The translations under genes and the position numbers were made by a program. 64,000 nucleotides of DNA, from assembly GCF_004193775.1 (NCBI RefSeq), contig NC_041021.1, positions 38,141,718 to 38,205,717 of the forward strand. Reading direction: 5' to 3'. The stretch is from Glycine soja (Eukaryota > Streptophyta > Magnoliopsida > Fabales > Fabaceae). This document shows positions 11,352-23,060 of this stretch, piece by piece; position 1 is the stretch's first letter; each line of letters begins with the position of its first letter. The notes below the pieces were generated by a model. The model worked only from the letters and a program-made list of their open reading frames with translations, made no database searches and had not been told where the DNA came from.

Positions 11352-12797
11352 TCATCCTTCATCAATTGTCTTTTGGACCATGTCTTTGAAACGTAAACAA
11401 CTATTAGTCCAATGTCCAAACATGATATAAAATTTGCAATATCTTTTTCCTTTTCTTTGTTCGAAAGTAGGCATTTTATGATTATCACTAAGGACAATTT
11501 GTTTGTCATTCAACAACACATCAAATATTTTATCTGCCTTAGTAATATTGAAACTATACTTCGAGTTAGGAAATTTATGTTTTTCATCTAATTTTAACAT
11601 TTGACAAGTATAGGGAGGTCTAGGCTATAATTCAGCCATGCATATTTCATCTTCCTCTTGATTAACATCTAAATGTTGATAATTTATAGAATTATCATTA
11701 TCTTTATATGCTTTCAAATATGCAAATTTCTCCCTTCCACCTTTATCAAATCTTTTATGCCTTTCTTTTTCATATTTTATTTGCTCAATTCTCCTTACTC
11801 TTTCTGCTAATTGTGTCATATTTCTAACCTGTTAATCTAGACTTGTAGCAGTCATCCTGACCAATTCATATTCAAAAATTTGAGTATAGCACCGAGCCTT
11901 CATTTGTCAAAATCTATTTAAATAATCCTCAATTGTTTCACTATTGAAACATTTATTAGTTTCCAAATTCATGACACTAACTTTAGCCTCTCCTCTAAAG
12001 AAATGTTCATGGAACATTCTTTCTAGTTGTGCCCACGTATATATCAAATTTGGTGGTAATATGGTGAACCAAGTAAAAACATTTTTCGTTAAAGAACTAA
12101 GAAAATATTTCATTTTCAAAAATTCATCAATGGTTAGATCACCACATTCTATTTGAAAACGGGCTACATGTTCTACAATAGATTCTTTTAATTCTCCTAC
12201 AAATTTTGAAAACTTAGGCACCTTGTAACCTCTTGGTAATTCAGATTATAAAATATAATCAGGGAAGGTAGAAACAAAGTGAAGTGGTTATGCATTTCCT
12301 ATTTTGAAACCATGCCTATTCAAAACTTGTTCAATCACTTGATTAATTTGAGGGTTTTGAACTGCTTCGAGGCCTAAGCCTCTATTTGGACCATTTTGTC
12401 CTTGAAGCATCTAATTTTGTTGCATATTAGCTAAAACTTCATCTATATTAAGATTTCTATTAACCAAAACAAGATTTGGTTGTTCTCTGTCATTCATATA
12501 TCCGTATAGAGACATTAACTTCATTTCAGGATTATTATTACTAATAGGTCCATCTTGCATTGATATTTCCTGAATTATATGTCTATTCCCAGGTTGGTTT
12601 CTAGGAATGGTCAAAACATCTCCTATTTGAGTTAAAATATCATTCATCTGTTGATAACTCTCATTGGTAGTTCTTAACATATGATTTAAGATTGAGGCCA
12701 TATAATTTGTTAAAGTATTAACCATTTCATGATTACTATGGTCTATTTGTTGACTAAAGACTACTAATGTTTTGTTAGAAACACATGTAGATATCAT
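11352..12797 (-). pseudogene. Gypsy gag remnant with capsid and zinc-knuckle-like region
   Basis: Four open pieces follow in gag order on the minus strand. 12797-12411 is an N-terminal segment (HEMVNTLTNYMASILNHMLR and a Met/Asn-rich tail). 12221-11907 is a Retrotrans_gag-like capsid core (LTKNVFTWFTILPPNLIYTW, then QLERMFHEHFF and NKCFNSETIEDYLNRF). 11819-11625 is a basic/acidic linker starting MTQLAERVRRIEQ. 11600-11352 contains YCKFYIMFGHWTNSCLRF, a decayed C...H...C knuckle of the kind seen in legume gypsy gags. Stops and frameshifts separate the parts. The protein would have formed the virus-like particle of the element. Confidence 0.8.
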
Positions 12798-13237
12798 GCT
12801 GCTATCTCCTGTTATCTAATCCTCGATAGGAACTCTTATATTTCTTAACTAGTCAGCGTCAAAAGAATGACTATTTCCCCCAAGTTCTAAAAGCATATTA
12901 GTTCTTTTACTGACCACAATAGGTGGTATTGAATTTTGACTTTGAGCATAGACAGACTAAATTGTGGTATGTTCATTTCATTAGGTGCTAGTGGCATACC
13001 CTATGGTCTCGTAGTAGAAAATGGTGGGGTGTTTGTGGTTGATACTACATTATTTTGTGACAACAAAGTTTCGATGACGTTTGTCTAAATTTGTTAGTGC
13101 ATCACGTCTTCGCCACTTATACTTATAAGGTCATTGTTTGTATGACTAATACCTACAACCTTTTCATTTTACCACTTCTTAACAACATATAGTTATAATT
13201 AAGACTTGTTCTTAAAATCAATTTTTTTGGCAAACTA

Positions 13238-13255
13238 GTCCCACCGGGTGTACCA
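13238..13255 (-). other. Primer-binding-site-like sequence of the gypsy element
   Basis: On the minus strand, three bases after the 5' LTR end, the sequence is TGGTACACCCGGTGGGAC. It starts with TGG as expected for a site complementary to a tRNA 3' CCA end, and it resembles the TGGCACGCCC-GTGGGAC sequence found at this place in related plant gypsy elements. Which tRNA it pairs with cannot be settled by eye. Confidence 0.6.
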
Positions 13256-13258
13256 CGT

Positions 13259-14133
13259 TGTTAATCGTGAAAATTATATTTATTCCTCAAAATGAAAATA
13301 TTTTCGAAACAATAAAAGAATTTTCACTAAATGTTTCTACTAATAAAAAAATATTTAAAGATGAGACATAAAATCTAATTTCGATTATGAGTTCTTTTTT
13401 ATTAAACAAGCAAGTTCGTAATTTTCAATTTATCAAAGAATTGTTTAGTACTTAATGCAAATCACAATTATAATTTCAATAAATATATCCATTCAAATTA
13501 CAATAATATCATAGTTTATAAGATAATAAGGAAACTTTGATAAAAATATTTTCGATTTAATGATTAGTTTTTAAATAATTTTGATAATAATAAGAAGTAA
13601 GGATTGGAAAAGTAAAGTTTTGAGAAAAAAATAAAGATGGAAAAGAATAAATGATTTAGAAATGTGCAATAATATGAATTCATAAAGGATGAGAATTTAA
13701 TACATACGCACCGACCGAACTTATAGCCAATTTTTTATGGTAGAGTGTTTGAGGAATTAACTTATAGTGTTTCAATTTCCCAAAATTGGCTTTTATTTAT
13801 AGACTTCTAATACTATCAGTCAAATGATATAATTTTGACAAGTGTACAATGATATTCCTAAATATATTAATCTGATACTAGTTGCTATCTTTGTATAACT
13901 TCTCTATCCGCATTCATGTCAACTAGTACTTTGATTGTTGTAAAAAAAAATACCTTGTTTCCCGGGCGCTTTCCAATCTTATGTGTTTGAATGAAATTAT
14001 CAAAATAACTCCCTTCAATTACACAATCAACTTTCTCACATTTTTAATCATATTTTAATTACTTTTTAAGGAATTCTTGATTTCGAGACAAGTAAATCGA
14101 AATAAGATTTTCATTACTTAATTAAATTTTACA
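13259..14133 (-). repeat. 5' LTR of the gypsy element (875 bp)
   Basis: On the minus strand it starts TGTAAAATTTAATTAAG at 14133 and ends in AACA at 13259, next to the primer-binding-like site. The outer ~200 bp repeat the partial 3' LTR at 2876-3090. The inner boundary is inferred from TG/CA and from the primer-site position. Confidence 0.65.
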
Positions 14134-14599
14134 GTGAAAGTTTTCTTCCCACTAAAACTCTGGTTACCAACTGATTGAATGCGCAGAGAAACTCTGGTTG
14201 TAGATGATGCCCTTTAAAAGTCGGATAGATGGGAATTGTTGCACAAAGACGCTGGGTGGAGTGTTGAGTCGTTTTCCTTGGAAAGTTACAAAAAAGGGTT
14301 TTGTTGATGGTGAAATTTCATTTCCACGTGGGCAAACGGTTAAAAACTCTTAAAACAAAATGAAACCTACCCAGTCACAGTCAGTCGGTGCAATGTGCAC
14401 ACCTCAGACAGTAAGTAACGCGAGAATGCGTTCCGCGTTCGTAACGGATTTTACCTCGAATCTCGAGCCTTTTCAACTCACTCACACACTTCCATTCCTG
14501 TTCATTCAATCCACATCCATAACGATAACATGACCTCTCACGCGCCGCCGCCAGAGGACGACGACGCACCGCCTTGCCGCCGGTGATTCCTCCGCCGAC
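14134..14599 (+). promoter_or_regulatory. Promoter and 5' leader region of the sugar-transferase gene
   Basis: The interval lies between the gypsy 5' LTR and the first ATG of the transferase gene. GC content rises from about 14360, as is common around plant transcription starts. I could not pick a convincing TATA box. The LTR end lies only 466 bp from the ATG, so the retrotransposon sits in or next to the promoter. Confidence 0.45.
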
Positions 14600-17500
14600 A
14601 TGCTTCGGAAGGCCAAAACCATCCCCCTCCGGCGCGCCGTCGCCGCCTCCTTCTTCTTCGCCACCGTTTCTCTCTCTTGCTTGGTCCTCCTCGGAGACGT
14701 CGATTCCCACCGATTCCTCTCCAGCTTCCATTCCTCTTATTCTCTGTCTGGCTTTACTCGCATTTTTCCGTCGGTGTATAACGATCCCGTTGCGGTCAGT
14801 TTCCTTTATATCTTCTCTTCTCTCTCTCTCGCGTTTCGCAACATTTTCATTTTACTTCCTGCTACGTTACAGCGAATTGAGTTACTTCATCGTTTTCGTA
14901 TGCTCAAGTACTGCATTATCTTATTGTCTCTTTAGTACATAATTAGTACATAGTTAGTGCGTTGTCTTATCTATTTGCATTGCCTTGTGTATAGTGTGTG
15001 TTGCACGTATCGGATGTAATTTTCCGCATCTTACATGCGAGTTTAAGCAGCTAACAGTTATAGAAGGTGATTTCTTTCTTTCCAACGAGTTTCTAAACAC
15101 GCTACGCTTCTAGTTGCCCTAGCTTGAATTTGTTTGTTGGCTTTTGCTGTGTTATTTTACTGATTGAAATGCAATGGAAGCTCTAATTTCTTTTGAGAAT
15201 TTGAATATCTGGACTTTTTTTTTTGTTGTTTTAGAGAGTGTATTTTATGCATAATATCGAGAGACGCCAGAAATCTGAGTAATTAATAATGTAGGACCAA
15301 TTACAATGATTGCCGACCGAAATTATGTGTTATAAGTTTCTTTAATCGATATCTTTGCAAGTTTAATTAATTAGATGTTTTTGAAACCATTACTCGGCAA
15401 AGAGTCAGGATAAATAATTATTATTTTGCTTTTTATTTGTTTTTGAAATTTCTGCATGTTGAATAGCTGTAGCCTGTTGGTCGAATAGTGTATAGAGGAA
15501 GACGAGCTACTTAATTATGGGCAAAATTTGGACTATCACCTGATATGTATGATCAGGCAGATGGATAATCTGATTCGCTCAAGTTTACTTAGCACTATTT
15601 TAAGTATTCACAATCACAAGTGTTGCTTACACTTCTGCATGTATAAGGTATTGGTATCTAAAAAATGGGCAAACAGGTGTATTAACTACTAATTTAATTG
15701 ATTAGAAACGATAGCTGGTGATTTCCCAATATAAATTCTTGTAGCCTCTGTTGATTTGGATTGTTGGTCATTACAAAATATAGATAGATTGTCCTGTGCT
15801 AACAGTGACGGTGTTTTCATACTTAAGTCATTCTCTGGTCTTAGGAATAAAGTTAATCTAAACATGAATATTTCAAAACACTAAATCCATTAGTTTTATT
15901 CAGTTTCATAAGCATAACCATAACCTTATTACCATGTTACCATGAGATTATCTTGATGCTAATCTGCAGCCCCACTCAGAAGCATTATTTATTTTCACTG
16001 CTGTAGTGTTGTTGTTTATGTGTGCAATTTGTCTGAAAAGGTGATCATATTCATCATTCTTTTTGAATTGACTCTCCTGCAGACTAGCAATGAATATCCA
16101 CTTGAAAAGATCCTGAATGAGGCTGCCATGAAAGACAGAACTGTAATTTTGACCACGTTAAATGAAGCATGGGCAGCTCCAAATTCAGTCATCGATCTTT
16201 TCCTTGAGAGCTTTAGAATAGGAGATCGTACCAGTACTTTTTTAGATCATTTGGTAATTATTGCATTGGACCAAAAGGCATTTGCACGCTGTCAGGTTAT
16301 ACATACCTATTGCTTTTCTCTTGTTAGTGAAGAAGCCGACTTTCATGAAGAAGCGTATTTTATGACTCCTCGCTACTTGATGATGATGTGGAAAAGGATT
16401 GATTTCCTACGTACTGTTCTTGAGATGGGGTACAATTTTGTGTTCACAGTAAGTTATTTTTTTCCATCACTAAACCTCTTGAAGCTCACATGGCCTAACT
16501 TGTGTAAACCTTAACGTTGTTTTAATTTTTTCAGCCATGGAAGCATTCTCAAAAGTTGTGAAGTTTATTGTGTTTTTGTGATTGGTTTTCATATGATAAT
16601 GCTTAATAGGAAAATTTATCTGTTTTGTGATTGAGGGAATGGGTTACTTATGAGTTGACTCTGTTTCTATTAATGAGCTAATTTGTTGGCATTTCACAAA
16701 TAATGTATTGATTGTAGCAATGCATATGGGATGTTATCTTTTTGGCAAAAGCATGGAATATACTGGATTTTTGTTTGAGTTTAATTTTGGTACATTTACC
16801 ACTGTAACTAAATTATAAATCATCTTAGATAAATAATGTTGTGGGAGGATTTTGAATTACTGTTTTTTGGTATAGTTTGATAAGGAAATTTAAAATTTAT
16901 AGTGGTTAATGTAAAACTCTATTCCTTAGTTATTATGCTCATATAAAATTGAAAACCCCTTCTCATGTAAATTTTTGTTTAATTTAAGAAAACATTTTTT
17001 TTGCTATTTTTTAATAATTGAATTTTTATTGATAATTATAAATTGTAATTTCTAATTGAAAAAGGAAGTGAAATCAGAATGTTTTTTTCAAACCAAACAA
17101 TTATTTTTTATCATTTCTAGTTTCTACACATCATGTATAGAGGTGGTAAACACTGACTGTGTGTTGAAGCTAAACTTTCTTTTCTGAATTTCATTTGAAC
17201 TGATGCAACAATAATACCAAGCTTTTGCAAAGGTCCACTAAATTTTCCAAATCATTTTCGAAACTGATAGGAACAACCATATCAGCGCATAGTTTCATTG
17301 CAGTTAAGTTTAGGTTATGCATTATATTGTTGCTGTTCTTATTGTATCTTCCTACGCTGTATTTTCTTTTTCAGTAAAGGGGAAAATATAAAAAGGACAA
17401 GACTTCAAAAAAAAAAAAACCCATAGAAGAATCTAGATAATTTCTGAAGTGTCTTAATTAGATTCTTATTTTGGTGTTCCTATTCCAGGATGCTGATATC

Positions 17501-18141
17501 ATGTGGTTCAGGGACCCTTTTCCACTGTTTCACCTTGATGCAGATTTCCAGATAGCGTGTGATCATTTCACAGGTAGATTTGATGATGTACAGAACAGAC
17601 CCAACGGAGGGTTCAACTATGTAAAATCCAATAATAGGTCAATAGAGTTTTACAAATTCTGGTACTCTTCACGAGAAACCTATCCTGGATACCATGATCA
17701 AGATGTCCTTAACTTTATCAAGGTTCATCCTTTCATTACTGATATTGGCCTCAAGATGAGGTTTTTGGACACAACTAATTTTGGTGGGCTTTGTGAACCA
17801 AGTAGGGATTTAAACCAAGTTTGTACGATGCATGCAAACTGTTGCTTGGGTATGGATAGCAAGCTTCACGACCTTAGAATTATGCTTCAGGATTGGAAAC
17901 ATTATTTATCCTTGCCAACCAGTTTGAAGAGGTTGTCGGTTGTTTCCTGGAGGGTTCCTCAGAAATGCAGGTTGGCCATATACTCAAACCTTTGTATTTA
18001 TAATTTAACCTTGTTTTTGCTTACCATTCTGAAACTACTCTTTATGACTTTTTATTTTTTGTTCTTAATGGGGTGAAATTTCTCCTCAGCATTGAATCTC
18101 TCTTGCACCATAATTCAACAGAAAAGAGTGTTGAAGAATAA
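14600..18141 (+). CDS. Nucleotide-diphospho-sugar transferase, four exons, 364 aa
   Basis: A type II Golgi-type glycosyltransferase of the plant family called nucleotide-diphospho-sugar transferases (DUF271, related to GT77). It is expected to move a sugar from a nucleotide sugar to a cell-wall glycan or glycoprotein; the substrate is unknown. Exons: 14600-14794, 16083-16448, 17489-17970, 18090-18141; all junctions are GT-AG and the frame is continuous (65 + 122 codons, then 177 codons and TAA). Residues ~13-31 form a signal anchor (VAASFFFATVSLSCLVLLG) after basic RKAK/RR. Residues ~188-197 read DADIMWFRDP, the DxD metal/nucleotide-sugar site. RPNGGFNYVKS and YPGYHDQDVLN are typical later motifs. 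No break is seen, so it is probably functional. AATAAA overlaps the stop codon. Regulation cannot be read from the sequence. Confidence 0.88.
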
Positions 18142-20463
18142 AGTATTCATTGCATGTGCTACATTTCTCTGACTTAAATGTGGAAGTTCAATGGTGCTCT
18201 CGGATGAAAGATTTGAATAGGAAAATCAATTTGGCTAAACCAACATTTGATGGAAGATGCCTTTCATGTAAAAGTACACTTAGGCAATGTAAGATGTAAC
18301 ACACTGTTCAATTCGCTGATTTTTTGTGTTTCCCAGTGCAAATTTTCTGTGATTTGCACAATTTTGTGCAACATTATGTAATATGTTCTAGTGGAACTAT
18401 TTTCCGATCCTCAAAAGTCAACACCCACCGTGCCTTCCTCTCTTCCCTCAATGAAGTACAGAAACGGAGGAGAATAGTCAAAACTCGAAAGTGATGTTGA
18501 TGGCTGATTCGAGTGCTACTTTCTGCCTTGAACCATTGCCCCGCTTCCCTTTCTTTGCTCTGTAACGCAATTACTAATTACCAATTTTGCTGTTAGTGAC
18601 TTATATCTGTCCATGGTTTTGACCAAATTGAATGTTTTTTAAATCCTGTAGCACTTCGGAGGGATGGTATGCGGAGAGGGTCCGACATGAATGTGGTGAA
18701 GAGAACCAGCTAAAAATATTTTTCGGAGAAATTTGTATGGATGAAGTTCGTATTTTTTTGGTTTCCACCGGCATTTTCCTTCGGAATGATGTTCGTATTT
18801 TGAATCGAGATATCTTATTCTTACTACAGAATTATGCAATATTCTTCTTTATCTTTTATTTTTCTTCTATCATCTCATATTTGTAAAACTTCTCTAGTAA
18901 ATATGGTTGAATTTATACTTATTTGAAGTTTGGTTATGGTTGAATAAATTTTCAATAAGCATTTATAGGAAAAAAATGAAATAAATTTTTCCATAAATTA
19001 AGTGTATAAATTAATCTGTAAAAGTTATTTCATATTATTTTATTCAAAAACTTATTTTTAACTTATGAAAATATATATTTTTTTTTCATTTTCTTTTTCT
19101 ATAAGTATTTCTCGAGAAATTTATCTATATAGGCTTTCATCTCAAATCATGTCCACTTCTAATTAGATAGATTCAGTGTTATGCACACTTTTTAAACTTG
19201 TTTTCTTTAGTAATTTTCTTCATTATTATTTATTTTATTTTGTATTTTTATTCTAATTTTACAGTTTTTAATAAATTTTAACTATAAAGGAAGGGTTGAC
19301 AAAGAATGTGTTGATAATCCTTTTTCTTATAAAAAAAGGTTATAAAATTTTATTGTATAAATAAAACTTCTCCTAAATATAGTTGAATTTACGGTTATTT
19401 TGAAATATGGCTGGCTTTTGTATCGAATCGTGTCCGCTTCAGGTAGATTCAGAGTTATGTACACCTTTCTAACTTGTTTTCTTTCTTAGCTCTTCATTAC
19501 TATTTATTTTATCTTGTATCTCTCTTTTTTCTTCTGGTTATAGTTGCAGGAGTGAAATTTTTCTTCCAATAAAATTCTTGTTATTTTTTGATTTTTTTAA
19601 TCCTATCTTACTGCAGAATAACTATAAAATGAATTAAATTTTGTAGATAAAGTAACTATAAAATATATTCAAAAAATAAAACTACTTTAAATATTTAATG
19701 ACGATGTATTTATTCCTATATTATAAATTAAATTATACTCCACTCGTTGTCAAAATCAACATGGACTACCTTTATTTATTATTTTGTTTGCTTGTATGTA
19801 AGATATAACATCATTGAAGTTAAAACGATAATTAACCAAACTAATTAAAGTTGAATCACCTTCATAATCTTATTTTAATTTTTCTTTCGTGTAATACATG
19901 GTTTTGTCTACAAAAGAAAAAAAAGGAGTATGTGAATTGATCAATACACACCAATTTTGTGGCATTTGACACCATGCACATGGAACTAGCCAGTTTGAGT
20001 AGCTAGGTCTCTTTAACTGCTTATATGGCATGAAACTCCTGATCGATCGTTAAAATAGTCTCATGCCAGTAATATGTTTCAGAACATCATTTTGATATTT
20101 ATTAGGTTGTAAAACGGACCAGGTAAGCTATATAGTATACTAAAGCTTCAAGATACCATGTTTCATATGTTAAAACTAATACAAGCAACGATTGAATTTG
20201 CTTTATACATCTACTCAAACAGAATGGGATTCATAGTTCTTAAGAAATTCGACATATGGATTCTATAAGAATAGGTGGGAAAAATAAGCTAAAGGGGTAG
20301 ATTAGCTTCGTGGCAAAATAACAGACCACAAAACACAGCTTGTCAACAAAAACAGCCATTATACAACATAAAAAGAGAAGTATAAAACAGTAATAAAAAT
20401 CGAGAAAAAGACTAAAATTCACAGTAATTACAAAATTTTGGGCACCTTATTTGTCAGCTACAG
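18142..20463. other. Intergenic DNA with a local duplication, no gene seen
   Basis: After the transferase 3' region the sequence is AT-rich. Two diverged direct copies of one segment are visible (~18880-19260 and ~19355-19560), sharing AACTTCTC-TAAATAT-GTTGAATTTA and GATTCAG-GTTATG-ACAC. Short open frames at 18632-18886 and 18639-18839 have no recognisable domain. Confidence 0.55.
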
Positions 20464-21614
20464 TTATCTGTCTAAATACTTGCTATCTACAAGAACACCA
20501 TGTTCCCAAATTTCAGTGTACCTGTTGATATGCCAGTTGCACACAAGTCAATTTGGTGACAAGCAATCATACAGGCATGGTATGTCCACCTTATATAAAA
20601 AAGGTGGAAGATTTAAGATTGACATTTCAAATATGCAATGAAGAAAGTTTAACCCATGTTTGTGACATTGCATGTTTACTTTCTTATTGACTTCTTATAA
20701 CCGAATATTCAGTTCCGAATGATGACCTCAATTATACAAAATATATATTTTTATCAATAAAACCGTATCAAATAATGTTGTGTGATCCATGTAGTTAACT
20801 CCATCTAATAGGATAAGACTTTGTTGTCATATCAATAAAAATAGGCAAACATTTAACTTAATATATGAAAACAATGGTAAGATGAACAAAACACGTGGTA
20901 TACATGACAAAAGAGGCTTAATTGATTGATATTGTTAATATATTTTTTTTTATTAACGCCCTTAGTTATCACGTTGAAGCTGAGGTCCATTCGACATTTC
21001 TCTTTCCTCTGTAATCTATTAATCTAATAAGCATCATATCTGACAGAAAGCAAACCTAAATAGTGGGCATATATATGTTGTTTTAGGAGGAAACATAATC
21101 AGCATGTCTATAAAATTAAAAAGCATATGTTGACAATAGAGTTGGTAGGACTGCCCAAGCTTTAATTGAGAGAGAGAGACTAACAGGACTACCAACCTTG
21201 TCCCATTCGCATTAATGCAGAGAAACTGGCCATGTCTCCATCCATCTTTGGAATTGCCAAAGAAGGCATCACCAGACTTCGTGTAGAATCGCCCCCACCA
21301 TTAGCCACCAGTGTGAAAATAAAACCAACCCTGCATAATCAATATCCGCAATTACCATACAATTCACTGATAGGATTTTGTCTAATATACTGTCAAAGAT
21401 TATTGTGCAATCCATATATCATATACGATACTGTACTTTCAAAATTTATATCAACTATATGATTGCTTAATCAACGAGACACAATTATCATCCAATTTCG
21501 AAATTTGGTATACAAGATCAATGCAGCCATTACTAATAACTGGATAGATACACAAACCAAAATCAATTTCTTTTCTTAGCTAGCTAGAAAACTCGCTACA
21601 TTTTTGAATTCAAA

Positions 21615-23060
21615 TTGTAAGTCAATCTCCAACACTTGAAATGAAACCCACTATTTTTTCTCATGTTATTTGATATGAAGTTTGATAGGAACCGAGCCTA
21701 TAGATGGGATAAGCCTTTCAAGGTTTATTAGCATAGGCCCAAATCCAATTAAGTGTTAGCAGCACTTGTGTTTATTGCCCCAGCGGTAGATGATGGGATA
21801 ATTAGCTATTGGTTAGTTAGTCACTAGACTATAGTGTGTAATATTCTTGATTTTTGACTTTTTAGCGGCTCTCACACTATGATAGTTTATTCAATATTCT
21901 TGTTGGTGAGAATTCTCAACCGATCAGAATCCTTTGTAGGTAGTTCTTTTTTAGACCTCAAAAATTAGCTCTAACTACTTCCAAGATTAATGACTAACCC
22001 CATAAATCAACACGAGACTTCTTAGCGTATTTTGTCCTCACTCACATGCTTTCTGGGAAACTTTCCAGAATGTCACTCATCTCATAACTACTCCAAGGCA
22101 AGCACATGGAGTTCTTATGTAATAGGTTATTGAAAAGTAAATGCATCTTGTTGATATAGATAATACCAATTAATTCTTTTAAGTCGTTCTCAGTTACACA
22201 GTCTCATACTTGCACAATCTCTAGATCTTTCTCATTCTTGTGTGATTCGATCGGGGAGTTACATGTCCATTAGCTTTCGCGTGATTCATCCTCGAACCAC
22301 ACCGTATTGGGTGAGAGGTCTGCTTTGATATCATTTATAACATCCTTGTTTTTCAACTTCTTGAGAGCTCTCACACTATGACACTTCACCCTGTGACACT
22401 TTCACTCAACATCCTTGTTGGTCAGAACCCTCCACCAGTCAAAACCCTCCTTAGGTAGCTCTTTCCGAGACCTCAAAAATCAGCTTTGATTGCTTTAGCT
22501 TTGACCTCAATAATTAACCCCACAAACCAACACAAGACTTTTCAGCGTGTTTTGTCCTCACTCACACACTTTATGGGAAACTTTCCAGAAGGTTATTCAT
22601 CCCATAACTACTCCAAGCCAATCACTCTTAATTGTAGAGTTCTTATGTAATAGGCTACCAAAAAATAGATGCATCTTATTGGTATAATTAGTACCAATTA
22701 ATTCTTTTAAGTCATCCTTAGTTATACAGTCTCATACCTATATAGTCTCTAGATCTTTTTTATTTTGGTGTGATTCGATCGAAGTGTTACATGATGTGTA
22801 CATTTTATTATAAAGGATGTTGTGATGATTATTGAGATCATCATTGTGATCAATTACTGGAAGTTTGGAGCAGAGAATGTCTCTCTCTTGCTTGGGGGAG
22901 CCTTGACTCTCAAGATATTTCTCATCTTTTCTTTTCTGTCATTCTTACCTTGATTTGCTGGCACCATTGATACAAAGTGTAAGTCAAATTCAAATTGTAA
23001 GTCAATCTTCAACTTGAAATGAAACCCACTATTTTTTATCATGTCTTTTGATATGAAGGT
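21615..23060. repeat. Pair of ~75-bp direct repeats bracketing the TRIM element
   Basis: 21610-21684 and 22989-23059 share TTCAAATTGTAAGTCAATCT, TTGAAATGAAACCCACTATT and GATATGAAG with few differences. They lie outside the TRIM LTRs on both sides. Their origin is not clear: a local segmental duplication or parts of another element are both possible. Confidence 0.7.
21837..22791 (-). mobile_element. TRIM-type miniature LTR retrotransposon (955 bp)
   Basis: Two direct repeats, 21837-22263 and 22336-22791, enclose only 72 bp. On the minus strand each repeat starts TGTAAC and ends TTACA (right copy mutated to TTATA). Just inside the 5' LTR the minus strand reads TGATATCAAAGCAG, close to the TGGTATCAGAGC site complementary to initiator-Met tRNA. 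There is no coding capacity. The copies have diverged clearly (substitutions and small indels), so the insertion is old. Flanking 5-mers (TAGTG and TGATG) agree poorly, so the target duplication has decayed or the ends are off by a base or two. It lies between two recognisable exons of the ARC3-like relic. Confidence 0.75.

Larger units (their letters stand above)
2840..14133 (-). mobile_element. Decayed Ty3/gypsy retrotransposon carrying nested insertions
   Basis: On the minus strand the order is 5' LTR (right), primer-binding-like site, gag, protease region, reverse transcriptase fragments, RNase H, then a partial 3' LTR (left). This is the gag-PR-RT-RH order of a Ty3/gypsy element. The RNase H piece has the look of the second, archaeal-type RNase H of the Tat lineage (inference from motif style). 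All frames contain stops, the core of RT is deleted, and two insertions (4958-6191 and 6849-10231) interrupt it. Without those two insertions the element would be about 6.7 kb. No integrase domain was recognised. The element is certainly not autonomous. Confidence 0.85.

Noticed and set aside
22854..23042. Minus-strand open frame (62 codons) as a further ARC3 exon
   Set aside because: It lies at the right genomic place, but the sequence (MVPANQGKNDRKEK...) does not match motifs I can assign, no convincing donor follows FSAPNFQ, and part of it comes from the ~75-bp direct repeat.
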